DNA from: Altererythrobacter rubellus | GTDB taxonomy: Bacteria > Pseudomonadota > Alphaproteobacteria > Sphingomonadales > Sphingomonadaceae | Length of the DNA stretch: 64,000 nt | Assembly: GCF_030284385.1 (NCBI RefSeq) | Contig: NZ_CP127221.1 | Span: forward strand, 310,001 to 374,000 | Reading direction: 5' to 3' | Shown: one piece after another, positions 26,314-35,547 of the stretch | How the letters are laid out: each line of letters begins with the position of its first letter | Position numbering within the stretch: position 1 is the first letter of the stretch | Notes under the pieces: generated by a model | Database searches by the model: none | The model's input: only the letters and a program-made list of their open reading frames with translations | Told to the model about the DNA's origin: nothing | Position numbers and translations under genes: made by a program

Positions 26314-27309
26314 TTAGCCAAGTTGCTCAGCGATCAGGGCCTTCAGGTCCGCTTCGGGCCGCGGTCCATAGTGGCTGATAACCTCGGCAGCCGTGATTGC
26401 GCCGCGCTTGAGACATTTATCAAGTGGCTCGCCTTTGGCAAATCCTGAGAGGAATCCTGCCGCAAACTGGTCACCTGCCCCGGTTGTATCTATCACTTTG
26501 TCGACCGGTTCTGCCTTGACTTCAGCGCGTTCGCCGTGCGCGATGGCTATGGCGCCCTTCTCGCTGCGGGTTGCGACCAGAACCGGAACTTTAGCAGCAA
26601 CCGCTGCCACTCCGGCTTCAAAGTCATTCAGACCAGTCAGCGTCGCGAGCTCATGCTCGTTTACGAACAGAATGTCGATCACGCCATCATCGAGCATCTG
26701 GCGGAAATCATCGCCGTGGCGTTCAATCACAAAGCTTTCGCTGGCAGTAAAGGCGACCTTGCGGCCTCCGCGTCGCGCAACTTCGATCGCGCGTCGCATA
26801 GCCTTGCGCGGTTCTTCCGGGTCCCACAGATAGCCTTCGAGATAGAGGATTGCGCTCGACGCGATCAAGTCTTCACTAAGCGATTCAGCTGGCAGGAATT
26901 GCCCGGCGCCAAGGAAGGTGTTCATCGTGCGCTCGCCATCAGGCGTCACGAAGATCAGACAACGCCCGGTTGCGGGTTCACCTTCGCGCATCGGCGTGTC
27001 GAAATCGATGCCTGTGGCGCGCATGTCATGCGCAAACACCTTGCCCAGCCGGTCATTGGCTACCTGGCCGATAAAGGCGCATTGCAAGCCAAGCGTCGAG
27101 AGACCGGCGAGCGTATTGGCCGCCGATCCGCCAGAGATTTCGCGTGCGGGCGGCATAGCCGCATACAATTCTTCTGCGCGCGCCTCATCAAGCAGCGTCA
27201 TCCCACCACGATTGAGCTGGAGCTCATCGATCAGTTCTTCAGAGCACGATGCGATAATATCTACGATAGCATTGCCGATGGCGATCACGTCATAGCGGGG
27301 CTCAGTCAC
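26314..27309 (-). CDS. PfkB-family carbohydrate kinase, adenosine-kinase-like
   Basis: The product is 331 residues from the GTG at 27309 (after TAGGAATTTCC); a longer frame starts at 27348. The signatures are IAIGNAIVDIIA, GGSAANTLAGLSTLG, IGQVANDRLGKVFAHDM, and the C-terminal PfkB motif DTTGAGDQFAAGFLSGF, where the Asp in GAGD is catalytic. The N-terminal pattern and SGGSAANT are like the adenosine kinases of alphaproteobacteria. It presumably phosphorylates adenosine or a related nucleoside, but ribokinase-like specificities cannot be ruled out. Confidence 0.88.
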   Translation of the reverse strand: MTEPRYDVIAIGNAIVDIIASCSEELIDELQLNRGGMTLLDEARAEELYAAMPPAREISGGSAANTLAGLSTLGLQCAFIGQVANDRLGKVFAHDMRATGIDFDTPMREGEPATGRCLIFVTPDGERTMNTFLGAGQFLPAESLSEDLIASSAILYLEGYLWDPEEPRKAMRRAIEVARRGGRKVAFTASESFVIERHGDDFRQMLDDGVIDILFVNEHELATLTGLNDFEAGVAAVAAKVPVLVATRSEKGAIAIAHGERAEVKAEPVDKVIDTTGAGDQFAAGFLSGFAKGEPLDKCLKRGAITAAEVISHYGPRPEADLKALIAEQLG

Positions 27310-27429
27310 GGAAATTCCTAAAACTACAATGAGCAACTTACGACGCACCGCCTAGCGTGCAAGTCAGCGCAGGCCAAGGACAGAATGGCTTGTCATTCTT
27401 CAGTCAGCGTTGACTTGGCGGCGCGAGCA

Positions 27430-28130
27430 ATGGAAATGGCAGCAATGAGCGCTGTTGCAAAATCGATGGTCGTTGCGGTTGGAGAATTTTCGGATGGGGC
27501 GATCCTGAAGGTGCTCGCGAAAAGTCTCACAATCACGATTATAGTGCTCGTCGTTTTCGGATTTTCCTTGGCCGAAAGCCTGCCGCGGTTATTGAGTTAT
27601 TATCTCGAGGCAGAGGGTGACACTTATGTCGTGCTGTCGTGGGTCATATCAGTAGCTGCCGTCTGGTTTCTTTTTCGCATAGTCGCACTGGCGGTGATGC
27701 AGTTCTTTACTGGCGAAGTCGTTCTGGCGTTCGAGCAATGCCATTATCCCGAATGCGCTGCCACAGCGCTCGAGCTGCCGTTTCGTGAGGATTTGTCAAA
27801 CAGCCTCCGCGGAGCCGGCCGCGCCCTGCTGTTCAACGCGCACGGGCTTCCTATCGCATTGATCCTGTTTTTCACGGCTATTGGGCCTGCGGTGGTGTTC
27901 TTGTTTATCAACGCTGTCCTGTTCGGCCGCGAGCTTAACGATATGAGGTGGTGGCTCGGGCACAGGCCAACACGGGATGCAGCCACGCCTGTTGGCAGCT
28001 TCGAGCACCTTCTGCTTCGGGGGCAATTGCCGGGCTGATGACTGTTTCGTTTGCAAATTTACTTGCCCCCGTAATCGACGCCGCGTCAGGAACCCATTTG
28101 GTGCAAAGTTTTAGCAAAAGATTACCATAG
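27430..28130 (+). pseudogene. EI24-domain membrane protein, frameshifted near its end
   Basis: The gene starts at one of three close ATGs (27430, 27436 or 27445) and reads as an EI24/CysZ-like membrane protein with four or five membrane segments (MVVAVGEFSDGAILKVLAKS, IALILFFTAIGPAVVFLF, FGRELNDMRWW). The frame stops at 28038 with LLLRGQLPG. In the next frame the conserved family end follows: AIAGLMTVSFANLLAPVIDA and GTHLVQSF, to a stop at 28130. Adding one G to the run of five G at 28019-28023 joins the two into one protein. Either a true one-base deletion, a sequencing slip, or a variable G tract explains this. As written the last helix is lost. Confidence 0.75.
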
Positions 28131-28139
28131 AGGCTTTTC

Positions 28140-28592
28140 ATGTCGCCAATTCGCACTTTTTTGACCTTCCTAGCTGCTGTGGCGCCGCTTTCAGCATGCG
28201 TCTCTACAGGAGGTGGCCCGATCATCGTGCACGATCGCACATCATCGCGGCCCGAACCTGCATCGCAAAGCCAGCGCAACCCGCCAGGCACGCCCGCTAC
28301 CGAGGCCACAATTCCGAGTGCACCACAGGCCTTGAGTAGAGCGGGGCTGGAAGGTGTGATTGGCGCAGGCGCAGCGCAGTTGCAGCGTCAATTCGGCAAC
28401 CCGCAGCTGGACGTGCGCGAAGGCGATTCGCGCAAGCTGCAGTTTGCTGGCGAAGCCTGTGTGCTCGACGTGTTTCTCTACCCTGACAGGCCTGGCGCCA
28501 CGCCCACTGCGGCCCACGTGGAGGCGCGCCGCGCGAGTGATGGGCGCAATGTCGATCGTGCAGCCTGTGTACGTGCGCTGCGCAGACAATGA
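28140..28592 (+). CDS. Lipoprotein-like hypothetical protein
   Basis: The 150-residue product has a signal with lipobox (LAAVAPLSAC, Cys20), then a low-complexity Ser/Pro/Arg linker, then a compact domain with GVIGAGAAQLQRQFGNPQLD and RKLQFAGEACVLDVFLYPD. I know this pattern only as a conserved hypothetical of Sphingomonadales. It probably sits in the inner face of the outer membrane. It follows the EI24 gene by nine bases and precedes a small TerB-like gene by 19, so the three may be cotranscribed. Confidence 0.7.
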   Translation: MSPIRTFLTFLAAVAPLSACVSTGGGPIIVHDRTSSRPEPASQSQRNPPGTPATEATIPSAPQALSRAGLEGVIGAGAAQLQRQFGNPQLDVREGDSRKLQFAGEACVLDVFLYPDRPGATPTAAHVEARRASDGRNVDRAACVRALRRQ

Positions 28593-28611
28593 AGTGCGGG
28601 TCGGTCGTTTC

Positions 28612-28827
28612 ATGGCAGAAATGGCCCGCGAAGCGCCGAACTTTCGCCGGAACCTCGTATTGGCGTTCGGCAAAAAACCCGCAGGCGTAGATTACACCGA
28701 AGCGGCCGCTGCGGGCAATCTAGTGGACGATTTCGAGCAGGTTTGGCTGGAAAAGATGGTCGATGCCGATGGCGAAGTCGATGATCTGGAACGTGCGCTG
28801 CTATCCCGGATCATCGAAGAGGGTTGA
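28612..28827 (+). CDS. Small acidic protein, unknown
   Basis: The product is 71 residues from the ATG at 28612; a GTG at 28594 is an alternative. It reads MAEMAREAPNFRRNLVLAFG, then acidic helices DDFEQVWLEKMVDADGEVDD and LERALLSRIIEEG. The helical, acidic make-up with DADGEVDD faintly recalls TerB-like or EF-hand proteins, but I cannot assign a family. It is the last gene of a plus-strand run and faces the end of the SUF operon with 20 bases between stops. Confidence 0.55.
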   Translation: MAEMAREAPNFRRNLVLAFGKKPAGVDYTEAAAAGNLVDDFEQVWLEKMVDADGEVDDLERALLSRIIEEG

Positions 28828-28847
28828 GGGACGCCATCTGGCGCAAC

Positions 28848-29204
28848 TCAGACCATAAAACTTTCGCCGCAGCCGCATGCGCCCTTGGCATTGGGGTTTT
28901 CGAATACGAAGCCAGCGGTGAAATCGTCCTCGACCCAATCCATGATTGAGCCGACCAGATAGAGCACGCTTGCGCCATCGATGTAGAAAACGCCGCCGGG
29001 CGTTTCGATCTTCTCATCAAACCTGGCTTCTTCCGTGACGTAGTCGACGGAATAGGCGAGGCCAGAGCAGCCCCGCCGCGGGGTCGACAGCTTGACGCCA
29101 ATGGCATCGTCAGGCGCCTTGCCCATCAGTTCGGCAATACGGGCCTCAGCGCCTTTTGTCAGGGTTACGGCGGCGGGGATCTGGCGTGTCTTAGTGTCTG
29201 TCAT
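28848..29204 (-). CDS. sufA: A-type iron-sulfur carrier protein SufA
   Basis: The product is 118 residues from ATG 29204. It has the A-type carrier fold with the three conserved cysteines Cys46 (RRGCSGLAYSVDY), Cys110 and Cys112 (GACGCGESF). It receives Fe-S clusters from SufBCD and passes them to target proteins. It is the last gene of the operon, one base after the sufT stop. The name sufA is chosen from context; ErpA-like function is possible. Confidence 0.9.
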   Translation of the reverse strand: MTDTKTRQIPAAVTLTKGAEARIAELMGKAPDDAIGVKLSTPRRGCSGLAYSVDYVTEEARFDEKIETPGGVFYIDGASVLYLVGSIMDWVEDDFTAGFVFENPNAKGACGCGESFMV

Positions 29205-29205
29205 C

Positions 29206-29709
29206 TTACAGCATCCCCAGTTCAAGCCGCGCTTCGTCAGTCATCTTGTCCGGTCCCCACGGCGGGTCCCATACAAGCGACACTTCAGCGTCGCGTATGC
29301 CCGGCACACTGGCGGCGCGCAGCTCGACTTCACCTGGCATTGACTCAGCCACCGGACAATGCGGCGTGGTCAGCGTCATCGTAACCATCGCATCGGCATC
29401 TTCGGTGATCTCGACACCATAGATCAGGCCAAGATCATAAATGTTGACCGGGATTTCGGGATCGTAAATCTCTTTCAGCGCAGCGATCACCGCATCATGC
29501 AGTTCGCCGCCTGGCTCGGCAGGGGAAACATTCTCCGGCTTCTTCGCAAGGAACCCTTCGAGATAATCGCGCTTGCGCTCAAGCTTGTCGCTTGCGCTTT
29601 CAGAATCAGGGTCAACCGCATCCTCGACGCGCGCACGACGTGGCTTCACGACCTGCTCTGTCGGCGAAGGTGCCGCAATGAATTTCTTTTCCTCAGATGG
29701 CTTATTCAT
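29206..29709 (-). CDS. sufT: MIP18/DUF59 family SUF assembly protein SufT
   Basis: The 167-residue product has an unusual N-terminal extension of about 65 residues, charged and of low complexity, before the DUF59 domain (VIAALKEIYDPEIPVNIYDL, GLIYGVEI, MTLTTPHCPVAES). The conserved Cys of MIP18-type proteins in TTPHCP is present. SufT-type proteins help maturation of Fe-S proteins in Gram-positive bacteria and many alphaproteobacteria. The extension could be an added docking segment, since it is absent from the usual 100-residue members. It is located between sufS and sufA. Confidence 0.88.
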   Translation of the reverse strand: MNKPSEEKKFIAAPSPTEQVVKPRRARVEDAVDPDSESASDKLERKRDYLEGFLAKKPENVSPAEPGGELHDAVIAALKEIYDPEIPVNIYDLGLIYGVEITEDADAMVTMTLTTPHCPVAESMPGEVELRAASVPGIRDAEVSLVWDPPWGPDKMTDEARLELGML

Positions 29710-29718
29710 AGGCGCTTC

Positions 29719-30945
29719 CTAAGCGAAAATCTTTCTTGTTCTAACAATCCCGTCGAGCAGCGCTTCGACATCGCTTTCGTCCGAATACAATCCAAAGCTT
29801 GCGCGCGCAGTGGCAGGCACGCCGAGATAATCCATGAGTGGCTGTGCGCAATGATGCCCGGCACGGATCGCGACATTGGCTTCGTCCAATATAGTGCCCA
29901 GATCATGCGGATGAACCCCGTCGAGCATGAAACTGACGATGCCCGCGCTGTCTGCCGGGCCATAAATCGTCACATCGTTCATTGGGCTGAGCGCGTCGCG
30001 CAATTGGGCAACCAATGCAGTCTCACGTGCATGGATCACGTCCATGCCGATGGCATCGACATAGTCGATCGCTGCATGCAGCGCGACAGCTTCGGTAATC
30101 GCCGGCGTACCCGCTTCAAAGCGCTGCGGGGCAGGCGCGTAAGTGGTTTTGTCGAATGTGACGCGGTCGATCATCGCGCCGCCGCCTTGATATGGCGGCA
30201 TTGCGTTCAGAATTTCGCTCCGCGCCCAAAGCGCGCCAATCGCGGTCGGGCCATAGAGTTTGTGCGCACTGAAGACGTAGAAATCGCAATCGAGCGGCGC
30301 GACATCAAGCTTCAGACGAGGTGCCGCCTGGCACCCATCGAGCAGCAGCTTTGCGCCCACGCCATGCGCCAGGCCCGCCGCGCGTTTCGCATCGAGGACC
30401 GAGCCGAGTACATTCGAGACATGCGCGAGCGCGACAAGTTTGTGCCGTTCGGTCAGCATGACCTCGGCGGCATCCAGGTCGATCTGGTGATCACTGGTGA
30501 GCGGGCAGATATCGATATGCGCGCCAACCTTCTCTGCCAGCATCTGCCACGGCACAATATTTGAGTGATGCTCCAGCGCTGAAAGCAGAATGCGGTCGCC
30601 TTCGCCGATATTCGCTGCGCCCCATGTTGCCGCGACCAGATTGATCGCTTCGGTTGCGCCGCGTGCAAATACAATTTCTTCTTCCTTGCCGCCGATGAAG
30701 TCAGCTGTGCGGCGGCGCGCCGCTTCATAAGCAAGAGTCATCTCTGCCGAGCGCGAGTACACTCCGCGATGCACGGTGGCATAATCCTGGCCCAGCGCAC
30801 GCGCCATCGCATCAATAACCGCCTGCGGCTTTTGCGCCGTCGCTGCGGTATCGAGATAGTGCCAGGCCTTCCCGTCAGCCGTCAGCAGGCCGGGAAAATC
30901 CGATTTGCTGTCGGCTAGACGGGCGGAGGCGAGCGTCAGGGACAT
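29719..30945 (-). CDS. sufS: Cysteine desulfurase SufS
   Basis: The product is 408 residues from ATG 30945; an ATG at 30960 is an alternative. It is a PLP-dependent fold type I enzyme with internal aldimine Lys229 in VFSAHKLYGP, TEAINLVAATWG near residue 98 and the catalytic Cys366 in RAGHHCAQPLMDYLG, which takes sulfur from L-cysteine. The layout is that of group II desulfurases. No sufE is seen in the operon, so the sulfur acceptor partner lies elsewhere or the cluster partner is SufB directly. The start overlaps the end of the preceding exported protein gene. Confidence 0.96.
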   Translation of the reverse strand: MSLTLASARLADSKSDFPGLLTADGKAWHYLDTAATAQKPQAVIDAMARALGQDYATVHRGVYSRSAEMTLAYEAARRRTADFIGGKEEEIVFARGATEAINLVAATWGAANIGEGDRILLSALEHHSNIVPWQMLAEKVGAHIDICPLTSDHQIDLDAAEVMLTERHKLVALAHVSNVLGSVLDAKRAAGLAHGVGAKLLLDGCQAAPRLKLDVAPLDCDFYVFSAHKLYGPTAIGALWARSEILNAMPPYQGGGAMIDRVTFDKTTYAPAPQRFEAGTPAITEAVALHAAIDYVDAIGMDVIHARETALVAQLRDALSPMNDVTIYGPADSAGIVSFMLDGVHPHDLGTILDEANVAIRAGHHCAQPLMDYLGVPATARASFGLYSDESDVEALLDGIVRTRKIFA

Positions 30946-31361
30946 ACGCTCTTCGTCCATTGACCAGCGTCTTCGCCACGCGCGCACTTGCGTCGCATGC
31001 CGGCTTCGACAGCTTGCCATTGCCCATTGGAAAACCTGACGCCAAGGCGCCATTGGACACCTGTAACGGAGTGGTTTTCCACCTCGTCGGCCGTCACAAT
31101 CAGAATGCGCATCGAGCGATTGCCTGGATGGCGAACCTCGTGCACATCGGCATCGTTGCGATCGAGACCAAACTGTTCGAGATAGAATTCGGCAATGTCG
31201 CGCGGCTTGTCATAAGTGATGCCATAGCGCTCAATTGGCGTGAATGCGTCTTGAGGCGGGACCGCCCCCTCCTCTGGATTGCTGGCTGAAAGTGCAACTG
31301 CACCACCCACAAGAAACAAAGAGAACGCCAGCGCTGAAACTGACTTTGCTGAAATCTTCAT
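30936..31361 (-). CDS. Exported protein of unknown function inside the SUF operon
   Basis: The 141-residue product has a signal peptide (MKISAKSVSALAFSLFLVGG, cleavage near residue 27) and a small mature domain with DAFTPIERYGITYDKPRDIA, then EFYLEQFGLDRNDADVHEVR and a two-cysteine tail (RRKCARG and SVCP). I do not recognise it. It overlaps sufD by four bases upstream and sufS by about ten bases downstream, so its translation is tied to that of the SUF proteins though it is exported and they are cytosolic. That placement is the notable point. Confidence 0.7.
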   Translation of the reverse strand: MKISAKSVSALAFSLFLVGGAVALSASNPEEGAVPPQDAFTPIERYGITYDKPRDIAEFYLEQFGLDRNDADVHEVRHPGNRSMRILIVTADEVENHSVTGVQWRLGVRFSNGQWQAVEAGMRRKCARGEDAGQWTKSVCP

Positions 31362-32110
31362 AAATTCCCCTCCAGTTCATCAAGTGCTAGGGCGATCATA
31401 CGCTCGGCTTCATCCTGGTTTCGCATTTCCACAAAAGCATCGCCAATAAACGCCTGCACTAACAGCTTGCGCGCTACATCCGGCGCGATGCCACGCGCCG
31501 CCATATAGTATCGCGCCATCTCGTCCATTTGGCCGATCGCAGCGCCATGCGCGCATTGCACATCGTCTGCGAAAATTTCGAGCTCCGGCTTGGTGTTGGC
31601 GGTGGCACCCTTTTCCAGCAACAAAGCGCGGAAATTCTGCGCCGCGTCGGTCTTTTGCGCACCCTTCACCACATCAATGCGGCCCAGGAAATTTCCGGTA
31701 GAACGGCCCCATTGCACAGCGCGCACAGTCTGGTTCGATGTGCCATTGGGCCTTGCGTGGATTGTGCGCGTGACAAATTCCTGGGTCGCATCGCCGCCGC
31801 CCACTGTCACGCCGCCGAACTCAAAATGCGCGCCGTCTTCCAGCGTCACTTCAAGCTCGAGCCGTGCGTAAGGACCCGCCGCGTTCAATGCGAACATCGC
31901 ATAACGCGCGCCCTTGCCCAGATGCACACGCAAGCGTTCCACTCCAGCCGCGACAATGCGCGTGTCTTCGCGCTCTTCGCCCGCTGCGACGGTCAATTCC
32001 CGCCAGTCGGTCAGCGTGGATAGCTCTGCATCCCGAAGGTAACCCGCGTCGGCATAGCGCCATGCCTCTTGCGAGTTGGTAGGGCGTTCAAGGGTTGCCG
32101 CTTCAGGCAT
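31358..32110 (-). CDS. sufD: Fe-S cluster scaffold component SufD
   Basis: The 250-residue product is shorter than the 420 residues of the E. coli protein, as usual in alphaproteobacteria. It holds the beta-helix core of the SufBD superfamily: KTDAAQNFRALLLEKGATAN, TKPELEIFADDVQCAHGAAI and the C-terminal RKLLVQAFIGDAF. SufD forms a complex with SufB and SufC and is needed for iron entry. It overlaps sufC by eight bases. Confidence 0.92.
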   Translation of the reverse strand: MPEAATLERPTNSQEAWRYADAGYLRDAELSTLTDWRELTVAAGEEREDTRIVAAGVERLRVHLGKGARYAMFALNAAGPYARLELEVTLEDGAHFEFGGVTVGGGDATQEFVTRTIHARPNGTSNQTVRAVQWGRSTGNFLGRIDVVKGAQKTDAAQNFRALLLEKGATANTKPELEIFADDVQCAHGAAIGQMDEMARYYMAARGIAPDVARKLLVQAFIGDAFVEMRNQDEAERMIALALDELEGNL

Positions 32111-32852
32111 CGGCCATCACCACATCATAACCCTCTTCTTCAAGTCTGAGCGCCAGCTCAGGCCCGCCGGTCTGAACGATCCGGCCCTTGGCAAGAACAG
32201 ACACCTTGTCCGGCTTCACGACGTCAAGCAGGCGTTGATAATGCGTAATCAGCAGCACGCCCTTGGCAGGATCGCGCATGATCGCGTTGATCCCTTCACC
32301 CACAACACGCAGTGCATCGATGTCCAAACCGCTGTCGGTTTCATCGAGCACCGCAAACTTGGGATCAAGGATGCCCATCTGCACCATTTCCGCGCGTTTC
32401 TTCTCTCCGCCGGAAAAGCCGACATTCACCTGCCGTTTCAGCATCTCCATATCCATGCGCAGCAGGCCTGCCTTCTCTTTGGCGAGCTTCAAGAATTCGC
32501 CGCCCGAGAGCGGTTCTTCGCCGCGCCCCTTGCGCTGCGAATTCAATGCCTCGCGCAGGAACTGGACATTAGATACGCCGGGTATCTCGACCGGATATTG
32601 GAAGCCCAGGAACATGCCGGCCGCCGCGCGCTCATGCGGTTCGAGCTCGAAGAGATCTTCCCCGTTGAAGGTGACGGACCCTTCGGTCACTTCATAGCCT
32701 GGCCGGCCGCCCAGCACATAGGCGAGCGTCGACTTGCCAGCGCCATTGGGCCCCATAATGGCGTGGATTTCACCGGCGGCAACTTCAAGCGTTAGCCCGT
32801 TCAATATCTGCTTGCCGTCAATCTCGGCGTGGAGGTTCTCAATTTTCAGCAT
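32103..32852 (-). CDS. sufC: Fe-S assembly ATPase SufC
   Basis: The product is 249 residues from ATG 32852. It is an ABC-type ATPase with Walker A GPNGAGKS (34-41), the Q-loop FQYPVEIPGV, the signature SGGEKKRAE near residue 144 and Walker B AVLDETDSGLDIDAL. SufC drives the SufBCD scaffold. Its N-terminal coding part overlaps the previous gene by 14 bases. Confidence 0.96.
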   Translation of the reverse strand: MLKIENLHAEIDGKQILNGLTLEVAAGEIHAIMGPNGAGKSTLAYVLGGRPGYEVTEGSVTFNGEDLFELEPHERAAAGMFLGFQYPVEIPGVSNVQFLREALNSQRKGRGEEPLSGGEFLKLAKEKAGLLRMDMEMLKRQVNVGFSGGEKKRAEMVQMGILDPKFAVLDETDSGLDIDALRVVGEGINAIMRDPAKGVLLITHYQRLLDVVKPDKVSVLAKGRIVQTGGPELALRLEEEGYDVVMADA

Positions 32853-33327
32853 TGGGTAACGAAACTTCCTGTTGAGCTTGCTGTTCAGGTTGATCAAGCG
32901 GCGCCTGGGATGGCGCATGGGTGGTGGTGTATCGTGCGAGCCTTTGTTCACGATGACGCAAACTGTCATCAACGAAGCGGCCGCGCTGCACGTGGATATA
33001 GCCAATCGTGTCGAATGCCCGGGTCACATCTTCGGGTGTGAACAGTTCTTCACGGCCACGACGCTCCATCATCCGGTTAGAGGCCTCGATCGATTCCTGG
33101 TAAACCTTCGTGCAACGCGGAAGATCGCTGCGGTGCTGCTGCTCGAAATCCGGGAGCCCGCGCGCAATACGATTGCCGTAGTTGAGGCAACGCCGATAGT
33201 CTTCGACAAATGGCGTGATCGCCACGTCATAGGCCAATTCCCAGGTCTCGCTGATCACCGCGTCCTGCGCTGGCACGGCGGTCGCCGCCTGCAATGACAG
33301 CGCAACAACGGCCGAAGACAAAAGCAT
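32839..33327 (-). CDS. Exported hypothetical protein inside the SUF operon
   Basis: The 162-residue product starts with a signal peptide (residues 1-20, ending TAVPA). The mature part is helical with YRRCLNYGNRIARGLPDF and DLPRCTKVYQESIEASNRMM, giving two cysteines spaced as in a helical-hairpin disulfide, followed by a Gln/Pro-rich tail. No family is recognised. It overlaps sufC by 14 bases and meets the small membrane protein gene directly, so it is made with the SUF machinery though it is exported. Confidence 0.7.
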   Translation of the reverse strand: MLLSSAVVALSLQAATAVPAQDAVISETWELAYDVAITPFVEDYRRCLNYGNRIARGLPDFEQQHRSDLPRCTKVYQESIEASNRMMERRGREELFTPEDVTRAFDTIGYIHVQRGRFVDDSLRHREQRLARYTTTHAPSQAPLDQPEQQAQQEVSLPNAEN

Positions 33328-33521
33328 CAGAAGACCTCCATGAACTGCGGAAAGAAATAGATCGAGATCGCTGCAAACAGCACCATCATGAACTTGCCCG
33401 GGATCGAAAATCCTCGTGTCAGATTCATCACCATCATCGAAAGTGCAGCCAATTCCGGGACCAGGAAGAACAAGATCTTCTGCATGTCCGGCGCATACAG
33501 GTCATTAAGTCCAGGTATCAT
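33327..33521 (-). CDS. Small two-helix membrane protein in the SUF operon
   Basis: The 64-residue product has two hydrophobic helices (ILFFLVPELAALSMMVMNL and KFMMVLFAAISIYFFPQF) with a short polar turn. I cannot name the family. It overlaps the DUF559 gene by four bases upstream and the next exported protein gene by one, so it is a true part of the operon. It could anchor a partner at the membrane. Confidence 0.65.
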   Translation of the reverse strand: MIPGLNDLYAPDMQKILFFLVPELAALSMMVMNLTRGFSIPGKFMMVLFAAISIYFFPQFMEVF

Positions 33522-34069
33522 TCGTCGCCCCCATTTTGCTCGTTGGTGCGACCCGATGATTGCGTGTTGTCGTTGTGTCGATCTTGGCGCGGCGTAGAGC
33601 GCTCGAAATGTTCGCGGCGCGCATCACGCTTGTCCGCAATCCGCATGCGCATACCGGCGCTGATCCGCTCGAGCACAGCGTCCATATTCTCCAGGATATC
33701 CGAAGCCTTGATCCGCATCACGCGGATATTGACCACCTCCAGGCTTTTGTCGCGGCGCTTCGCGATGGCATCGTTCTGCCCCTCTTCGTCAATCGCGATC
33801 GCCATGCCGAGATTGTGGCAATTGAAATCGACAATCGCGCTGCCAACCACGGCAAAGCGTTTGAAGGTGTAGCGGCCAAGATCGGCCTTGGCGAAGCGCG
33901 CGGCGAGCGCCTTGTGCGCAGGCGAGGCAAACCGCTTCATCTCGCGCGCTTGATCGTGCAGCGCATCGAGACGCTTCTCCGAAATCTCCCAGCCGCGGCC
34001 CTTCTTCTTGAGATTGGGCGCGTCGGTGGCGGGTGCATCAGATAGCTTGAGGGTTCTTCGTTCAGTCAC
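33518..34069 (-). CDS. DUF559-like (Vsr-fold) protein in the SUF operon, probably not a nuclease
   Basis: The 183-residue product has a DUF559-like core of Vsr/PD-(D/E)xK ancestry: [60 protein letters not shown]. In active relatives the first Asp (IVDF) is followed by an ExD (IEVDG); here that place reads AIAID, so the Glu is Ala. A loss of nuclease activity with retained fold is likely. The C-terminus is basic and of low complexity ([17 protein letters not shown]). It overlaps sufB and the small membrane protein gene by four bases each. Confidence 0.75.
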   Translation of the reverse strand: MTERRTLKLSDAPATDAPNLKKKGRGWEISEKRLDALHDQAREMKRFASPAHKALAARFAKADLGRYTFKRFAVVGSAIVDFNCHNLGMAIAIDEEGQNDAIAKRRDKSLEVVNIRVMRIKASDILENMDAVLERISAGMRMRIADKRDARREHFERSTPRQDRHNDNTQSSGRTNEQNGGDE

Positions 34070-35547
34070 CCCACACTCCCCTCAAGCGAAATCGCAAGCA
34101 GCTTTTGCGCCTCGACGGCAAATTCCATCGGCAGCTCTTTCAGCACGTCCTTGGCAAAGCCGTTCACGATCAGTGCCACCGCCTCTTCTTCATCCAGCCC
34201 GCGCTGCATCGCGTAGAACAGCTGGTCGTCGCTGATCTTACTCGTAGTCGCCTCATGCTCGATCTGAGCTGAGGGGTTCTTCACTTCGATATAGGGCACG
34301 GTATGCGCGCCGCATTCCGATCCGAGCAGCAGGCTGTCGCATTGCGTGAAATTGCGCACCCCATCGGCATTGGGGCCAACCCGCACCGATCCGCGATAGG
34401 TGTTGTTAGACTTGCCCGCCGAGATGCCCTTCGAGATAATCGTCGAGCGCGATCCCGCGCCGTTATGTATCATCTTGGTGCCGGTATCGGCCTGCTGGTA
34501 ATTGTTGGTCAACGCCACCGAGTAGAACTCGCCCACACTGTCTTTGCCATTCAATACGCAGGAAGGGTATTTCCACGTCACCGCGCTGCCGGTTTCAACC
34601 TGAGTCCAGCTGATCTTGGAACGATCGCCCTGGCACAGACCACGCTTGGTGACGAAATTATAGATGCCGCCCTTGCCCTCTGCATCGCCAGGATACCAGT
34701 TCTGGACGGTCGAATATTTGATCTCCGCATCTTCCATTGCGACCAGTTCTACGACGGCCGCGTGCAACTGGTTCTCATCGCGCATCGGCGCGGTGCAGCC
34801 TTCGAGATAGGACACGTAAGCGCCCTTCTCGGCGATGATCAGCGTACGCTCGAATTGGCCCGTGTTTTCGGCATTGATGCGAAAGTAAGTGGAGAGTTCC
34901 ATCGGGCAGCGCACGCCCTCTGGAATGTAAACGAATGTGCCATCTGAAAAGACCGCGCAGTTCAATGTCGCGAAGAAATTATCGCGCTGCGGCACAACCT
35001 TGCCGAGCCACTTCTTCACCAGGTCTGGATATTCCTTGATCGCCTCGCTGATCGAAAGGAAGATTACGCCCGCCTTTTTCAGCTCTTCACGGAAAGTGGT
35101 CGCCACAGAGACACTGTCGAACACAGCATCAACCGCAACCTTCTTCGCACCCTTTACGCCGGCCAGAACCTCTTGTTCGCCGAGCGGGATACCAAGCTTG
35201 TCATAGACCGCCTTGATATCGGGATCGAGATCGTCGAGCGAATTCAGTTCCACCTTCTTGGTCGGTGCGGCGTAATAATAGGCGCCTTGATAATCGATCT
35301 TGGGATAGCCGACCTTGGCCCAATCGGGCTCTTCCATGGTCTGCCAGAGACGGAATGCCTTAAGGCGCCATTCGAGCATCCATTCAGGTTCACCCTTCTT
35401 GCCCGAGATAAACCGTACGGTATCTTCGGTCAGGCCTTTCTCGGCAAACTCGGTCTCGATGTCTGCCGACCAGCCGTGCTCATAGTCCGCCGCTTTCGCC
35501 GCAGCATCGCGAGCTTCGCGATCTTGAATGTCAAGTTCTTCGCTCAT
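34066..35547 (-). CDS. sufB: Fe-S cluster scaffold SufB
   Basis: The 493-residue product shows the SufB hallmarks: [100 protein letters not shown] and [20 protein letters not shown]. Conserved cysteines and Glu of the cluster site are present. It builds Fe-S clusters with SufC and SufD. It is the first suf structural gene after the regulator, with an ATGA overlap. Confidence 0.97.
   Translation of the reverse strand: MSEELDIQDREARDAAAKAADYEHGWSADIETEFAEKGLTEDTVRFISGKKGEPEWMLEWRLKAFRLWQTMEEPDWAKVGYPKIDYQGAYYYAAPTKKVELNSLDDLDPDIKAVYDKLGIPLGEQEVLAGVKGAKKVAVDAVFDSVSVATTFREELKKAGVIFLSISEAIKEYPDLVKKWLGKVVPQRDNFFATLNCAVFSDGTFVYIPEGVRCPMELSTYFRINAENTGQFERTLIIAEKGAYVSYLEGCTAPMRDENQLHAAVVELVAMEDAEIKYSTVQNWYPGDAEGKGGIYNFVTKRGLCQGDRSKISWTQVETGSAVTWKYPSCVLNGKDSVGEFYSVALTNNYQQADTGTKMIHNGAGSRSTIISKGISAGKSNNTYRGSVRVGPNADGVRNFTQCDSLLLGSECGAHTVPYIEVKNPSAQIEHEATTSKISDDQLFYAMQRGLDEEEAVALIVNGFAKDVLKELPMEFAVEAQKLLAISLEGSVG

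Noticed and set aside
26536-27321. 261-codon plus-strand frame opposite the adenosine-kinase-like gene
   Set aside because: Antisense shadow; translated sequence is Cys/His/Arg-rich without family features.
29359-30564. 401-codon plus-strand open frame opposite sufS and sufT
   Set aside because: It mirrors the codon periodicity of the real G+C-rich genes on the minus strand; no domain, no ribosome site, and it crosses the sufT-sufS junction.
34303-34947. 214-codon plus-strand frame opposite sufB
   Set aside because: Antisense shadow; sufB is certain.
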